The notes: generated from the sequence alone by a model not told the origin. DNA of 64,000 nucleotides from Aquibacillus saliphilus (GCF_020404745.1 NZ_JAIZAP010000011.1:1-64000), one strand, 5' to 3'. Positions 26,569-37,487 are shown, counted from the first letter of the stretch. Numbers and translations are program-made.

Positions 26569-27681
26569 TTAAAGAAATATAAACGGCTCCGTATCTGCTT
26601 TAGAAATAATTATTTCAACTTCACTATCATGACATTGGTTATCGAGATAAGACTTAACAGCTTGTTTCATTACTTTTTCAACATGATGGCCAGGATCAAC
26701 CACATTCAAATTCATTTGCCAAGCATCCTGTGCATCATGAAAGGTGATGTCACCAGTCAAATACACATCTGCACCCTTTTGTTTAGCATCATTAATAAAT
26801 TCCTTACCACTGCCTCCAAGGATAGCAATTTTAGTTACCTTTTGGTCAAGATCTCCTATTACACGAAGTGCAGGTACGTCTAAAACTTTTTTTACATGCT
26901 CACAGAACTCTCTTAATGTCATACTTGAATTTAAAGATCCTATCCTCCCAACGCCAATCGCTTCCCCTTTGTTCGCTAATGGAATTAAATCATAGGCTAC
27001 CTCTTCATATGGATGTGTGACCCGAATTACTTCTAGCATTTTCTGAATTTCACTCTGATTTATAATTGTTTCTATTTTTTCTTCTTCAACTTTTTCAATT
27101 TCATCTTGTTTACCTAAAAATGGATTTGTACCCTCTAACGGTTTAAAAGAACCCTCACCAATCGTTTTAAACATACAATGACTGTAGTTGCCAATATGTC
27201 CTGCGTCAGCATCCCCCAAGGCTTCTTTTAATTGACTTGCATGCTCCTTTGGAACAAAAACAGCTAACTTATAAAGCTTTTCTGATTCTTCACTGACAAG
27301 AACGTCAGTATTTAAAATTGACAATTTTTCAGCTAATAGATCACTAACACCGCCAAAGGCAATGTCTAAGTTGGTATGGGCAGCATATACGGTAATATCA
27401 TTTTTAATTAATTTTTCAATGATCCTACCTGATGGTTGACTAAGATTGATTTGTTTCAATGGTTTAAATAACAAAGGATGATGAGCAATAATTAAGTCCA
27501 CCTTTTGTTCAATGGCCTCATCGACGACATTTTCCAATACATCTAGAGTTACCATAACTTTTCTAACAGGCTGTTGGAGTGAACCTACTTGAATACCTAC
27601 ATTATCCCAGTCATAGGCAAGATACTTTGGTGCCCATATTTCCAATCTGTCTATAATATCTCTTACCCTTGTTTCACCCAC
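26569..27681 (-). CDS. yqfO: Nif3-like dinuclear metal protein YqfO
   Basis: A 370-residue member of the GTP cyclohydrolase I type 2/Nif3 family. Metal-ligand motifs are present: LIIAHHPLLF (about residue 62), YAAHTNLD (about 95) and late DPGHHVEK. The middle insert (about 125-225, with HPYEEVAYDL) is the PII-like domain found in YqfO. The biochemical function is not settled. The start is GTG and overlaps the 3' end of trmK, so the two are coupled, as in B. subtilis yqfN-yqfO. Confidence 0.92.
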   Translation of the reverse strand: MGETRVRDIIDRLEIWAPKYLAYDWDNVGIQVGSLQQPVRKVMVTLDVLENVVDEAIEQKVDLIIAHHPLLFKPLKQINLSQPSGRIIEKLIKNDITVYAAHTNLDIAFGGVSDLLAEKLSILNTDVLVSEESEKLYKLAVFVPKEHASQLKEALGDADAGHIGNYSHCMFKTIGEGSFKPLEGTNPFLGKQDEIEKVEEEKIETIINQSEIQKMLEVIRVTHPYEEVAYDLIPLANKGEAIGVGRIGSLNSSMTLREFCEHVKKVLDVPALRVIGDLDQKVTKIAILGGSGKEFINDAKQKGADVYLTGDITFHDAQDAWQMNLNVVDPGHHVEKVMKQAVKSYLDNQCHDSEVEIIISKADTEPFIFL

Positions 27682-28384
27682 TAGTTAGAACCTCCTCTAT
27701 CAACTTGATTTCGGACTCAAACCTTAGTATTTTCTCTTCATCTAAAACAGTTGCTTCTTTCATCTGTTTAACAGCTTTTTCTCTCTTTTCTTTTTCTGAT
27801 AACCATCTTTGTATAAAAGGAGATGACCTTTTTTCAAGTAAATAAGGTCCAAATAAAAATTCCTTTTGGATATGAGACTCTGTATAGGGTTTCTTCGACG
27901 AACCTTTATCCGCAACTAATATCTCATAGATATGCCCGTCTTCCTCAATTATTTCTTCATTAACTAATCGGTAACCATTCATGAAGAACCACTTACGGAT
28001 CGATATGGCATCAACGTTAGGCTGAACAACAATTCTTTGTACCTCGCTTAATTTACTCTTTCCATCTTCTAAAATAGTCGTAATTAAACTTCCACCCATT
28101 CCAGCAATTACTACCTGATTTACTTCACTCTGTTCAATTACTTCTAAACCATTTCCTTTTCTGACCTCTATTCTATCTGTTAGATTCAGTTCGTCAACTG
28201 TACGCTTTGCGGCTTGATATGGTCCTTCATTTATCTCACCCGCGATGGCTATTGCTTGTTGATCTCTCATACAAACAAAACAAGGTAAATAAGCATGATC
28301 CGATCCAATATCCGCAAATACAGCCTGTTCAGGCAGAAAGGAAGCAACTTGTTGTAATCGTTTAGACAATGTTTTTTTATTCAT
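27674..28384 (-). CDS. trmK: tRNA (adenine(22)-N1)-methyltransferase TrmK
   Basis: A 236-residue SAM-dependent enzyme (YqfN) methylating A22 in the tRNA D loop. The SAM motif FADIGSDHAYLP is near residue 20, and VIAGMGGSLI (about 88) carries the second motif; the C-terminal half is helical. I start it at the ATG at 28384, which has AGGAGG 6 nt upstream. An in-frame extension to 28486 runs through a repeat element and is not real. It overlaps yqfO downstream. Confidence 0.93.
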   Translation of the reverse strand: MNKKTLSKRLQQVASFLPEQAVFADIGSDHAYLPCFVCMRDQQAIAIAGEINEGPYQAAKRTVDELNLTDRIEVRKGNGLEVIEQSEVNQVVIAGMGGSLITTILEDGKSKLSEVQRIVVQPNVDAISIRKWFFMNGYRLVNEEIIEEDGHIYEILVADKGSSKKPYTESHIQKEFLFGPYLLEKRSSPFIQRWLSEKEKREKAVKQMKEATVLDEEKILRFESEIKLIEEVLTSG

Positions 28385-28414
28385 ATGTACGGCCTCCTGA
28401 AGTATTATAAATAA

Positions 28415-28575
28415 GAACAAAAGCGCAGGCGCCTTGCTCACCCTAGGGCAAAAAGACAATCCCCTATGCCTGCATAGAGGATACACTTAAGGCCTTGGGC
28501 AGGGGTAGGCACCGCAGCTTGTCGTGGCACAATCCTATTATTGGTCATCCACATGGTAACCATTTTATAGTTTCC
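28415..28575 (+). repeat. Repeat family B, copy 1
   Basis: It begins GAACAAAAGCGCAGGCGCC and ends CACAATCCTATTATTGGTCA...CATGGTAACCATTTTATAG. Both ends match the copy at 62986-63192 read on the minus strand, and the last 63 bp match 45395-45457. The middle differs between copies. It lies between cccA and trmK. Confidence 0.7.
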
Positions 28576-28588
28576 TTAACATTAAAAA

Positions 28589-28620
28589 GAGAAGCTTTCT
28601 GATTTTATCCAGAAAGCTCC
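28589..28620 (-). terminator. Terminator of cccA
   Basis: AGCTTTCTG / CAGAAAGCT with flanking partial pairing and an 8-nt loop, followed on the minus strand by TCTCTTTTTAA. Confidence 0.8.
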
Positions 28621-28629
28621 TAAGAATAA

Positions 28630-29001
28630 TTATTGTTTCTCTGCTAACCATGACGCTAATGCTTCAGCTTCTTCTCCACTGACTAAACCACCGGGCATAG
28701 CTGTTCCTTCAATACCATTAAGGATAATATCATGTATTTCTTCTTCAGAATACTTGCTTCCTACTTGTTGTAGACTCGGAGCAGATCCGCCACCCTCTAA
28801 ATTTCCACCATGACATCCAATACAACTTTGTGCAATTTCTTCGGGATCACTTACTGCGCCTTCTTCTGATTGTTCTCCACCATTTTCAGCAGCTTGTTCT
28901 ATTCCTTCTTGCTGATTCAGTCCTACAATTGACAGAACAATCATCGTTAAAATTCCCAGAACAGCTATAATGGCATAAGGGATAACCGGGTTTCTTTTCA
29001 T
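28630..29001 (-). CDS. cccA: Cytochrome c-550 (membrane-anchored)
   Basis: A 123-residue c-type cytochrome. One membrane anchor (about residues 8-28) is followed by an acidic Glu/Gly/Ser linker and a haem domain with SCIGCHG (haem Cys-x-x-Cys-His) and the distal methionine in GTAMPGG. It faces outward and carries electrons between respiratory complexes. It sits near sigA, as in B. subtilis. The start ATG follows GGAGGAAG. Confidence 0.95.
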   Translation of the reverse strand: MKRNPVIPYAIIAVLGILTMIVLSIVGLNQQEGIEQAAENGGEQSEEGAVSDPEEIAQSCIGCHGGNLEGGGSAPSLQQVGSKYSEEEIHDIILNGIEGTAMPGGLVSGEEAEALASWLAEKQ

Positions 29002-29108
29002 TTTTATTCTTCCTCCTTATGTAATCCCTTTGTTTATTAGGATATTCAAAACTAACTTTATTTTACTTCAAAATGGTTTTAGATAAAAGGGATAAGTAAA
29101 CTTTGATT

Positions 29109-29627
29109 TTATAGTACAAATATTATCAACAATAGTAAACCAATAAATCCTGGGATCGTTATGTAAATTAATTTTTTATACAAACCAATTCCTATCCATA
29201 AAAGACAATTGAGCGCTATCAAAAAATTGATAACTAGATAATTCCCAAATAAACTTGCCAAGTAAACTAATACTAAAAAAACAATTAACAATAGCACTGT
29301 CAATGTAAATTGAGATAATAACGTACTCTTCTGTTTAGAAAAATGAAAAATTAGATAGGAAGCAGTTACTAAAAATAATAAAATACTAATTTGCAATATC
29401 ATTTCTAATTGAGTAAAATAAATAACAAGTAATGTAAGCGTTAAAAGTAACAGATTACTTATTAGTATTAACACAGGGATGATTTGTTGCTTTTTGGTTG
29501 GATTTGCGATTTCTTCTCCCTCTGTATATAACGCTAACAAAAAATCACAGTAAGCATTTGGTAACATGTTATGCTTTTTCCAATACTTAATTTCCTTGAT
29601 TACAATGGTCTTTCTATCTTCAACCAT
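29109..29627 (-). CDS. Hypothetical multi-pass membrane protein
   Basis: I do not recognise this 172-residue protein. Residues 1-45 are soluble and slightly basic (KEIKYWKKHNMLPNAYCDFL then an EGEE patch), and the remainder is almost entirely hydrophobic with about five or six membrane helices separated by very short loops. The soluble lead (a ...YWKKHNMLP...YCDFLLALY pattern) resembles the short N-terminal helix of some DUF2157-like proteins, but I cannot confirm this. It lies between cccA and sigA, on the same strand, behind its own GGAGTGAA site, with no counterpart there in B. subtilis that I know. Confidence 0.7.
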   Translation of the reverse strand: MVEDRKTIVIKEIKYWKKHNMLPNAYCDFLLALYTEGEEIANPTKKQQIIPVLILISNLLLLTLTLLVIYFTQLEMILQISILLFLVTASYLIFHFSKQKSTLLSQFTLTVLLLIVFLVLVYLASLFGNYLVINFLIALNCLLWIGIGLYKKLIYITIPGFIGLLLLIIFVL

Positions 29628-29664
29628 TTCACTTCACTCCAAGTCAAAGTAAGAAAATAAAAAT

Positions 29665-29694
29665 GCACAGTCATTGCGATTACAATGACTGAGC
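29665..29694 (-). terminator. Terminator of the dnaG-sigA operon
   Basis: CAGTCATTG / CAATGACTG with a 6-nt loop, extended by GC pairs, then GCATTTTTATTTTC on the minus strand. Confidence 0.85.
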
Positions 29695-29710
29695 TTTAGT
29701 ACCAATTAAT

Positions 29711-30832
29711 TTATTCAAGGAAATCTTTCAGTCGTTTACTTCGACTTGGATGACGCAACTTCCGAAGAGCCTTGGCTTCAATCTGGCGAATTCTTTCTCG
29801 AGTTACACCAAACACTTTGCCAACTTCTTCTAAAGTGCGTGTTCGACCATCATCTAAACCAAAACGTAAACGAAGAACGTTTTCTTCTCGGTCTGTAAGT
29901 GTATCTAGAACATCTTCTAGTTGTTCCTTCAATAACTCATAAGCTGCATGATCAGAAGGAGATGTCGCTTCCTGGTCTTCAATAAAGTCTCCTAAGTGAG
30001 AATCATCTTCCTCACCGATTGGGGTCTCTAATGAAACTGGTTCTTGAGCAATTTTTAAAATCTCGCGTACCTTCTCAGGGGTAAGTTCCATTTCTTTTGC
30101 AATTTCTTCTGGAATCGGTTCTCTTCCAAGATCTTGAAGTAATTGCCTTTGAACTCTTATTAGCTTATTAATTGTTTCAACCATGTGAACTGGTATCCGT
30201 ATCGTTCTAGCCTGATCTGCAATAGCTCTAGTAATAGCTTGTCGAATCCACCAGGTTGCATAGGTACTAAATTTGTAACCTTTACGGTAATCAAATTTCT
30301 CTACGGCCTTAATTAAGCCCATATTACCTTCTTGAATGAGGTCAAGAAACAACATACCCCGCCCAACATAACGTTTTGCAATACTTACTACCAGCCTTAA
30401 GTTAGCCTCGGCCAAACGACGTTTAGCTTCTTCATCACTTTCTTCAATCCTCTTTGCTAAATCGATCTCTTCTGCTGCAGATAATAAATTAACTCGTCCA
30501 ATTTCTTTAAGATACATTCGAACCGGGTCATTTATCTTTATCCCTAGTGGAACACTTAAATCATTTAAGTTAAATTCCTCTTCTTTTGATAACTGTTGCA
30601 TACTCGGATCACTGTCAGATTCACCGATTACTTCTATACCTTGCTCAGTTAGGTACTCATAATATTCGTCCATTTGTTCTGATTCTAACTCAAAATTTGA
30701 AAGACGTTCTGCAACTTCTTCATAAGCCAGAACACCGCGCTTTTTACCTAGCTCAAGTAATTGTTCTTTTGCTTGTTCTAGTGTTAGCTCGCTTTCATTC
30801 TCTTTTGAACGTGATGGCTTATTATTTGCCAT
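29711..30832 (-). CDS. sigA: RNA polymerase sigma factor SigA (RpoD)
   Basis: A 373-residue primary sigma factor. Region 1.1 is at the start, 1.2 near [11 protein letters not shown] (about residue 100), region 2 around 140-215 with the [14 protein letters not shown] motif that melts the -10, region 3 around 220-290, and region 4 with [18 protein letters not shown] (about 330-350), which reads the -35. The ATG at 30832 has AAGGAGGGGG at 5 nt; a longer in-frame start is unlikely. It directly follows dnaG in the macromolecular synthesis operon. Confidence 0.97.
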   Translation of the reverse strand: MANNKPSRSKENESELTLEQAKEQLLELGKKRGVLAYEEVAERLSNFELESEQMDEYYEYLTEQGIEVIGESDSDPSMQQLSKEEEFNLNDLSVPLGIKINDPVRMYLKEIGRVNLLSAAEEIDLAKRIEESDEEAKRRLAEANLRLVVSIAKRYVGRGMLFLDLIQEGNMGLIKAVEKFDYRKGYKFSTYATWWIRQAITRAIADQARTIRIPVHMVETINKLIRVQRQLLQDLGREPIPEEIAKEMELTPEKVREILKIAQEPVSLETPIGEEDDSHLGDFIEDQEATSPSDHAAYELLKEQLEDVLDTLTDREENVLRLRFGLDDGRTRTLEEVGKVFGVTRERIRQIEAKALRKLRHPSRSKRLKDFLE

Positions 30833-30864
30833 GAGTCCCCCTCCTTCCAAACTTACTTTATATA

Positions 30865-32691
30865 TCATGGATTTGAATTCTTTATTTGCCGTTGAATCTC
30901 AAGGATTTGCATTCCAATTTGTGCTGCCTTAACTGGATCATTTTGTTTTTCTGCATTTTTTTGTTCAGCTCTAAGTGATTTTATTTTTGCTTTATCACTT
31001 TGTTCTGAACTAATGATTCGAATATAATCGTTGATCTCTTTATCACTTATATCATTATTAACAGGCATCATAGCAATTTGAATAACCAAGTTTTGTATAG
31101 AAGAGTCGAATAATGTTTCGACAAAATGACTAATGTTGGGTTCATGGCCTTCTTCATAGTAAGCATATAAATACGTTACTAAAATCTTATGCTCATCTAT
31201 AATAAAATTACCACCAAGTTCTTGTTTTACCTTTTCTGCTATAGCACCATCATTTAGCATATAAGCAATCAATTGATTCTCGGCATTATGAAATGCCGGT
31301 AACAATTTTTTAGTTCGATTTAGTCCTTTTGTCATATTAGTATGGCTACTTTGCCTTGGCTTATCCTGCTTTAAACCTATCTTTTCCCTGCGTGAATGTA
31401 TTTCCTGAGATAATGTGTCAATCGTCAATTCAAATTCATTTGCTAGTTCTTTCAAGTAATGCTCTCTTTCAACAGGGCGTTCTATTTGTGCAATTTCATC
31501 AAGTACACTTTCAACATATTGTATGCGATCTCCTTCTAAATTTAGATTATAATCTTTTTTTATATACTTCATCATGAAAGTCATGTAAGTATCACTTGCA
31601 AGAATAACCTCATTTTTAAAACGTTCTTCGCCATATGTTTTGATGAAATCATCTGGATCGAACCCATCAGGCATAGATGCAACTTTAACGGAACATCCAA
31701 CACTTCTTAACAACTTTGCAGCCTTATGGGAAGCCTGAATTCCAGCTTTATCAGAATCGTAGCAAATCACTACACTATCGACATACCTTCTAAGTAGTTT
31801 TGCTTGCGCATCCGTAATGGAAGTTCCTAAGGTTGCGATACCGTTATAAATACCAGCACCATGAGCAGCAATGACATCTAAATAACCTTCAAATAATATC
31901 GCTTCCTCTGATTTACGAATCTGATTTCTAGCCAAATCAAAATTATAAAGTAGCTTACCTTTTTGGAATAATTCTGTTTCAGGACTATTTAAATACTTTG
32001 GCTCTTGATCAGTAATTGTTCTACCACCAAATCCAACACTTTTTCCTAAGTGATTTCTAATCGGAAATACTACTCTGCCACGGAACCTGTCAGTAGTGTT
32101 GTTGTCTTGGTCATTTGATGTTAATATTCCAGCTTTTATCATCGCTTGTTTATGAAACCCTTTTTTTTCTAAAAATTGAACGATAAAATCTTTAGAGTTA
32201 GGGGAAAAACCTAGCTGGAATGTATCGATAACCTCATCCGAAAAGCCTCTATTTTTCAAATAGATGTGACCCTCTTTACCTTCCTTTGTATGTCGCAACA
32301 AATGGTGATATAATTTTGTTAGCCACTCATATGCTTTTAAGACATCTTGACTTTCTTTACTTAGGTGCTTATTTTTATCCCTTTTTTGCAACTCACTAGG
32401 CAACTCTGTACCGCTTTTATCTGCTAAATACTGAATTGCTTGGTAAAAGTTAAACCCCTCAATTTCCATGACAAAAGTAACAACATTTCCACCTTTACCA
32501 CAACCAAAACAATGAAATATTTGCTTGTCCTGTGTTACAGAAAAGGACGGTGATTTCTCACCATGAAAGGGGCACAAACCAAAAAAATTCCGACCTTGTT
32601 TTTTTAATTGGACATAGTCTCCAATTATGTCGACAATATCATTCGATTTCCGAATTTCTTCTATTACTTCCTCTGGAATTTGACCCGACAT
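30865..32691 (-). CDS. dnaG: DNA primase DnaG
   Basis: A protein of about 608 residues that makes RNA primers at the replication fork. It has the CHC2 zinc finger ([11 protein letters not shown]...FHCFGCG, about residues 39-65), the TOPRIM core ([11 protein letters not shown] about 265, [11 protein letters not shown] about 310) and a C-terminal helicase-binding domain. I start it at the ATG at 32691 (MSGQIPEEV, as in homologues), with GGTGAT just upstream; an ATG at 32703 has a poor site. It is the first gene of dnaG-sigA. The yqxD gene that precedes it in B. subtilis is absent. Confidence 0.96.
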   Translation of the reverse strand: MSGQIPEEVIEEIRKSNDIVDIIGDYVQLKKQGRNFFGLCPFHGEKSPSFSVTQDKQIFHCFGCGKGGNVVTFVMEIEGFNFYQAIQYLADKSGTELPSELQKRDKNKHLSKESQDVLKAYEWLTKLYHHLLRHTKEGKEGHIYLKNRGFSDEVIDTFQLGFSPNSKDFIVQFLEKKGFHKQAMIKAGILTSNDQDNNTTDRFRGRVVFPIRNHLGKSVGFGGRTITDQEPKYLNSPETELFQKGKLLYNFDLARNQIRKSEEAILFEGYLDVIAAHGAGIYNGIATLGTSITDAQAKLLRRYVDSVVICYDSDKAGIQASHKAAKLLRSVGCSVKVASMPDGFDPDDFIKTYGEERFKNEVILASDTYMTFMMKYIKKDYNLNLEGDRIQYVESVLDEIAQIERPVEREHYLKELANEFELTIDTLSQEIHSRREKIGLKQDKPRQSSHTNMTKGLNRTKKLLPAFHNAENQLIAYMLNDGAIAEKVKQELGGNFIIDEHKILVTYLYAYYEEGHEPNISHFVETLFDSSIQNLVIQIAMMPVNNDISDKEINDYIRIISSEQSDKAKIKSLRAEQKNAEKQNDPVKAAQIGMQILEIQRQIKNSNP

Positions 32692-32703
32692 TGATATCAC
32701 CAT

Positions 32704-33262
32704 GTTCTACTTTATTCTATAACCCATAAAGAAATCCCTTCAAAATTCGACAATTTTATTTAAAGGCAAAAAAATAATTAATAAATCGTCCAGATTTTCA
32801 ATTTTCTCCTTTTACAATAATACCTCTTAAAGGTAGTTTATAAACCCTTCTATTGCCGAAAATTGGTAATACAAGTGCTTTTTAAAAAAAGAAGAATAAC
32901 ATGGGTTCTTTACTATACATCTATTTTCATTCGTTTTTTTCAAACAGTTATGTATAGATTATAGTCACTTATTCTACAATAAATAGTAGAATCCTGCCTT
33001 TTTTTCAAAGTTTAATTTTTCAGAATAATTATTCTCCTTCATTCTTAACCGTACTATTATAATTATTCCTAGGAACATTTTTTCACAAAAACTAATTATA
33101 ATACAAAAAAAATAAAATTGCTAATATTTTTTCTCCATTTGTTGAAAAAATTGTAAGAATTACTCGTATTTTCCTGTACTTGTTCCTTATTTCCTGGTTA
33201 AACTCAATAGTAATTAGCAGAACCTATTAAAAATAGTCCTGCTAATTATAGTGTATTTCATA
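32704..33262. other. 559-bp AT-rich intergenic region upstream of dnaG
   Basis: No convincing gene is visible. It holds the leader and promoter region of dnaG-sigA; TATAAT and TATAGT hexamers occur on the minus strand near 32950 and 32910 but without clear -35 partners. Small hairpins lie at about 32972-32993 (ATTCTAC/GTAGAAT) and 33211-33247. Confidence 0.6.
33211..33247 (-). terminator. Hairpin after yqfL, terminator-like
   Basis: TAATTAGCAG and CTGCTAATTA pair, with AATAG/CTATT continuing the stem inside. There is no long T-run, so it may be a weak terminator or an RNA stability element. Confidence 0.5.
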
Positions 33263-34072
33263 CTATCTGTGTTTATTAATTAAATTGAGTATAACATTTG
33301 CTGTTTCTTCCACAGCTTTATTAGACACATCAATGACTGGACAGTTAATTCTGTTCACTACTTGTTCAAAATGTGTTAATTCCTGATGTATTCTATTCAT
33401 ATTAGCATAGCTTGCATGATCCCCTAGACCAAGTGCTCTCAAGCGCTCTCTTCTAATTTCATTTAGTTTTTCCGGACTGATTTTAAGACCAATACACTTA
33501 GACGGATTTACATAAAACAACTCATTTGGTGGTTCCACCTCTGGAACAATTGGGACATTTGCCACCTTTAAACGCTTATGTGCAAGATATTGAGATAATG
33601 GGGTTTTCGATGTTCTTGAAACTCCTATTAAAACAATATCCGCCTTAGTTATTCCGGCCGGGTCCCGACCATCATCATATCTAACAGCAAACTCAATCGC
33701 TTCAACTCGTTTGAAGTAATCTTGATCTAATTTGTGAACAAGTCCAGGTTCTCGTTTAGGTGCCTTGGTAAATACTCGCTCCATCGCCTCAATCATCGGT
33801 CCCATTATATCGATACACTCTATCCCTACTTTAACCGCTTCTTCTCTTAGCAAGTCTCGATACTCTGGGTTTACTAAGGTGAATCCAATAATGGCTCCTT
33901 GTTGACTTGCTTGATGAACAGCTTTTCTTAGTACATCAACACTTTGAACGTATGGAATACGTTTAAGTTCATATTCCCCGTCTTGGATAAACTGACTAAG
34001 TGCAGCCTTAACTACGAATTCTGCTGTTTCTCCAACAGAATCAGAAATTATATAGATAACGGGCCTTTTCAT
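33263..34072 (-). CDS. yqfL: Pyruvate, phosphate dikinase regulatory protein (PSRP)
   Basis: A protein of about 269 residues in the DUF299 family, which carries out ADP-dependent inactivation and Pi-dependent activation of pyruvate, phosphate dikinase or PEP synthase. Key features are the start [13 protein letters not shown], the nucleotide loop [16 protein letters not shown] (about residue 150), and [13 protein letters not shown] chose the ATG at 34072 because GGGGGA lies 5 nt before it. In B. subtilis yqfL is paired with ccpN; here ccpN is missing and yqfL follows glyS directly, likely in its operon. Confidence 0.93.
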   Translation of the reverse strand: MKRPVIYIISDSVGETAEFVVKAALSQFIQDGEYELKRIPYVQSVDVLRKAVHQASQQGAIIGFTLVNPEYRDLLREEAVKVGIECIDIMGPMIEAMERVFTKAPKREPGLVHKLDQDYFKRVEAIEFAVRYDDGRDPAGITKADIVLIGVSRTSKTPLSQYLAHKRLKVANVPIVPEVEPPNELFYVNPSKCIGLKISPEKLNEIRRERLRALGLGDHASYANMNRIHQELTHFEQVVNRINCPVIDVSNKAVEETANVILNLINKHR

Positions 34073-34103
34073 AAATTCCCCCATGTTCTCTTCATTCCAG
34101 ATG

Positions 34104-36188
34104 TTAAAACTGTTGCTTCCACTGAATTTTAGTTAGGTCGGCATATTTTAAAATACTATCTGCAATTTTATTTAACAAAGAAAGACGATTATTTTTTAAT
34201 TCTTCATTATCAGTCATAACCATTGTATGATCAAAGAAGTCATGGATTGGTTTCGCTAATTCTCCTAAAACTTCAAGTGCATTACGTGGCTCAAATTGTT
34301 TTAATTCCCTATCATACTTCTCAATTATATCAAGGTAAATGTGGAATAACTCTTTTTCCTGATCATTTTCAAATATTGCTTCATTAATCCCTGTATCAGA
34401 ACCTTTTGTAGCTATATTTAATACACGAACTAAAGCTTCTTGTATATATTTAAATGATTCATCTGATCTTTTCTCAGATAAAACTTTTGCTTTTTCTAAT
34501 GTGAACGAGAAGTTTCCAATTCCGGTGGATAAAGCCGCTTCAATAACATCTTGATCAACACCGGCTTCCCTTAGTATAAAAGTAGCTCTTAGTTTAAAGA
34601 AGTCATCTATACTTTGTTTAACTTCTTGTTTATCTCTAGTCGCCATATTGTCGTATAGCTCCTGTACCGTTTCAAACAATTCATCGAGGTTGATATCCCA
34701 CTTATAACTGTTGATGATTTGCAAAATACCAAGTGCTTGCCTACGAAGTGCATATGGATCCTGAGAACCACTTGGAATAATACCAACAGATAAACACCCC
34801 ACAATCGTATCAAGTTTATCTGCGATGCTTACAATAGCTCCCACAGTAGATGATGGAAGTGCATCTTTAGAATGCCTTGGCATATAATGCTCATTGATAG
34901 CTTTAGCTACTTGTTTATTCTCACCAAAAATGTTTGCATATTTTTCACCCATGATCCCTTGAAGCTCTGTAAACTCATTAACCATATTAGAGACTAAATC
35001 AAACTTACTAATCGCTGCCGCTCTAACTGCATCTTTTTTTGTTGTGTCATCAACTTTTAGTAAATCTGAAATAATACCTGTTAATTTAACAATTCTATCC
35101 ATTTTATCTGCAAGTGTACCGAGGTTTTCTTGAAATACCATTCTCTTTAACTTTTCAAGGCTTGCCTCAATTGATTGCTTTTGATCTTCTTCAAAAAAGA
35201 ATCGCGCATCAGAAAGACGAGCTTTTAAAACTTTTTCATTACCTTTTGCAACAGTTTCAATGAACTGATCATTACCGTTGCGAACTGCAACAAAATTAGG
35301 CTTTAACTTGCCCTCCTTAGACCTGACAGGAAAATATCTTTGATGCTCTTTCATTGAGGTAATTAGCGCCTCTTCTGGCACTGAAAGAAACTCTTCACTA
35401 AAAGTTCCACTGAAAACGGTCGGATATTCTACCAAATGCCTAACCTCATTTAACAGATCGTCATCGACAGATATCTTCCAATGTTTCTCGTTCTCAATGC
35501 TTTCTATTCCCTTTAAGATAAGACTCTTTCTTTCATTAGCACTAACTATGACAAATTCACTTCTTAATTTCTCCTTGTATTCTAAGGCGTTTTCCAGGTC
35601 AACAGCTTTTCCTAGAAAACGATGACCAAATGTTCGTCGTCCTGTATGAACACCTGCTATTTCAAAAGGAATAATATTTTTTCCATGGAGTCCAATAAGC
35701 CAACGAATTGGTCTAACATACCTTAAATTTAAATTACCCCAACGCATGTTTTTAGGAAAAGATAAACTTAAAATTACATCTTTAAAACTTGGAAGTAAAT
35801 CTTCTGTGTGCTTACCTGCAATAAATTTATTAACATAAACATACTCTGTTCCTTTAACTTCTTTAAAATAGATATCTTCGACCGTTTTTCCCTGGCCTTT
35901 AGAGAAACCAATAGCAGCTTTTGACCAATTACCATCGCTATCTAGTGCAATTTTCTTTGCCGGTCCTTTAGCCTCTTCTTCAATGTCAATTTGTTTATCT
36001 GCAACTTCTTGAATTGAAACAGCCAATCTTCTAGGTGTTACATAAGTATTTATTTCTTTATATGGTAGATTTAGTTCTTCTAACCAATTTTTCGTCTTTT
36101 GTTCTAATTGTTGCTCGGCATCATTCAAAAATCTCGCTGGTACTTCTTCTAAACCAATCTCAAATAATACATTATTTGTTGCTACCAT
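34104..36188 (-). CDS. glyS: Glycyl-tRNA synthetase beta subunit
   Basis: A 694-residue subunit of the alpha2-beta2 glycyl-tRNA synthetase; it recognises tRNA-Gly. The opening [14 protein letters not shown], the HD-like region and the C-terminal anticodon-binding domain ([19 protein letters not shown]) are characteristic. Its start overlaps the end of glyQ by 17 nt and has AGAGGAGGG upstream. Expression is set by the T-box before glyQ. Confidence 0.97.
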   Translation of the reverse strand: MVATNNVLFEIGLEEVPARFLNDAEQQLEQKTKNWLEELNLPYKEINTYVTPRRLAVSIQEVADKQIDIEEEAKGPAKKIALDSDGNWSKAAIGFSKGQGKTVEDIYFKEVKGTEYVYVNKFIAGKHTEDLLPSFKDVILSLSFPKNMRWGNLNLRYVRPIRWLIGLHGKNIIPFEIAGVHTGRRTFGHRFLGKAVDLENALEYKEKLRSEFVIVSANERKSLILKGIESIENEKHWKISVDDDLLNEVRHLVEYPTVFSGTFSEEFLSVPEEALITSMKEHQRYFPVRSKEGKLKPNFVAVRNGNDQFIETVAKGNEKVLKARLSDARFFFEEDQKQSIEASLEKLKRMVFQENLGTLADKMDRIVKLTGIISDLLKVDDTTKKDAVRAAAISKFDLVSNMVNEFTELQGIMGEKYANIFGENKQVAKAINEHYMPRHSKDALPSSTVGAIVSIADKLDTIVGCLSVGIIPSGSQDPYALRRQALGILQIINSYKWDINLDELFETVQELYDNMATRDKQEVKQSIDDFFKLRATFILREAGVDQDVIEAALSTGIGNFSFTLEKAKVLSEKRSDESFKYIQEALVRVLNIATKGSDTGINEAIFENDQEKELFHIYLDIIEKYDRELKQFEPRNALEVLGELAKPIHDFFDHTMVMTDNEELKNNRLSLLNKIADSILKYADLTKIQWKQQF

Positions 36189-37068
36189 TGTCTGTTCCCT
36201 CCTCTTTTAGCATTGGAAATCCTAGTCTTTCTCTCTCTTCTACATATAGCCTTGCAATTTCTCTAGCTAGATTTCTAACTTTTGAAATATAACCAGTTCT
36301 CTCCGTTACTGAGATAACACCCTTGGCATCAAGCAAGTTAAATGTATGAGAACATTTAAGTACATAGTCATAAGCAGGAAATACTAATCCCTTTTCCATT
36401 GTTTGTTTTGCTTCTTTTTCATAAATAGAAAATAACTCAAATAACATATCCGTATCAGATTCTTCAAACGTATATTTAGAATGCTCATATTCTGGCTGAT
36501 AAAAAATATCTCCCACCGTTACGCCATCAGTCCACTCTAGGTCAAACACATTTTCTTTATCTTGAATATACGATGCGAGTCGCTCAATACCATATGTTAA
36601 TTCAACTGCAACAGGTTTAGCCTCTAAGCCACCAATTTGTTGAAAATATGTAAATTGAGTTATTTCCATACCATCCAACCAAACTTCCCAACCTAGTCCT
36701 GCAGCTCCAAGAGTAGGATTTTCCCAGTTATCCTCTACAAAGCGTATGTCATGTTTTAACGGATCGATTCCTAGTGCTTTCAATGATTCCAAATATAATT
36801 CTTGTATATTGTCTGGTGATGGTTTCATTATCACTTGGAATTGATGATGCTGATAAAGCCGATTAGGATTTTGTCCATATCTTCCATCAGCTGGTCTTCT
36901 AGATGGTTCTACATAAGCAACATTCCATGGTTCTGGTCCTAAACTTCTTAATAACGTCATTGGCGACATTGTACCAGCGCCTTTTTCTACATCATACGCT
37001 TGCATTAATATACAATTTTGGTCAGACCAATGCTTTTGCAGAGTTAAAATCATTTCTTGAATATTCAT
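36172..37068 (-). CDS. glyQ: Glycyl-tRNA synthetase alpha subunit
   Basis: A 298-residue class II catalytic subunit that activates glycine. Motif 2 region [19 protein letters not shown] and the [12 protein letters not shown] and [12 protein letters not shown] segments are intact. The start ATG has GGAGGATG at 5 nt. It is the first gene of glyQ-glyS-(yqfL), 154 bp after the T-box terminator. Confidence 0.97.
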   Translation of the reverse strand: MNIQEMILTLQKHWSDQNCILMQAYDVEKGAGTMSPMTLLRSLGPEPWNVAYVEPSRRPADGRYGQNPNRLYQHHQFQVIMKPSPDNIQELYLESLKALGIDPLKHDIRFVEDNWENPTLGAAGLGWEVWLDGMEITQFTYFQQIGGLEAKPVAVELTYGIERLASYIQDKENVFDLEWTDGVTVGDIFYQPEYEHSKYTFEESDTDMLFELFSIYEKEAKQTMEKGLVFPAYDYVLKCSHTFNLLDAKGVISVTERTGYISKVRNLAREIARLYVEERERLGFPMLKEEGTDNGSNK

Positions 37069-37221
37069 TGTACATCCTCCATTAGTTTATATTAATTTGG
37101 TCAGTGTAAAACAATTTCCATGCGCTAAGTTAAACTTACTGCGTAGGCGCCAGAGCTTTGACTTGGCTAACTTAGTAATTAATTATCCAGCAGACAATAC
37201 TCTAATTTCCTAGACAAGGAC

Positions 37222-37437
37222 AAAAAAATCCCATCCCTATGTATCCACGTAGGAAACATAGGGACGGGATTTCCGCGGTTCCACCCTATTTGCTATTCAA
37301 GAGATAAATAGCCACTTTCTTTTCTTGCTCAGGAGCGCCTTCCTTAAAGTTTCTATATCCAGTTCTCACTACTCTGGACTCCCTAAAATAGAATAAGTTA
37401 AGTACTATTCCCCATCACTGCAAGCCTGTCAAATTTG
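37222..37437 (-). ncRNA. T-box riboswitch (glycine) in the glyQS leader
   Basis: Read on the minus strand, the leader has a Stem I with GGAG...GAAGGCGCTCC, where GGC is the glycine specifier, then the conserved T-box AGGGTGGAACCGCG (37274-37287) and a strong terminator AAATCCCGTCCCTATGT / ACATAGGGATGGGATTT with seven T. Uncharged tRNA-Gly should bind and stabilise the antiterminator. The short form without Stem II matches the glyQS subclass. Confidence 0.93.
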
Positions 37438-37443
37438 CTTTAA

Positions 37444-37472
37444 ATATTACTTAAGTTTTAATGATTTGTCAA
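37444..37472 (-). promoter_or_regulatory. Sigma-A promoter of glyQS
   Basis: -35 TTGACA (37467-37472), 17-bp spacer, -10 TAATAT (37444-37449). Confidence 0.85.
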
Positions 37473-37487
37473 CTCCAGATCAAAAAT

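Noticed and set aside
28385-28486. N-terminal extension of trmK by 34 residues
   Set aside because: It is read through repeat family B, is absent from homologues, and the ATG at 28384 has a proper AGGAGG.
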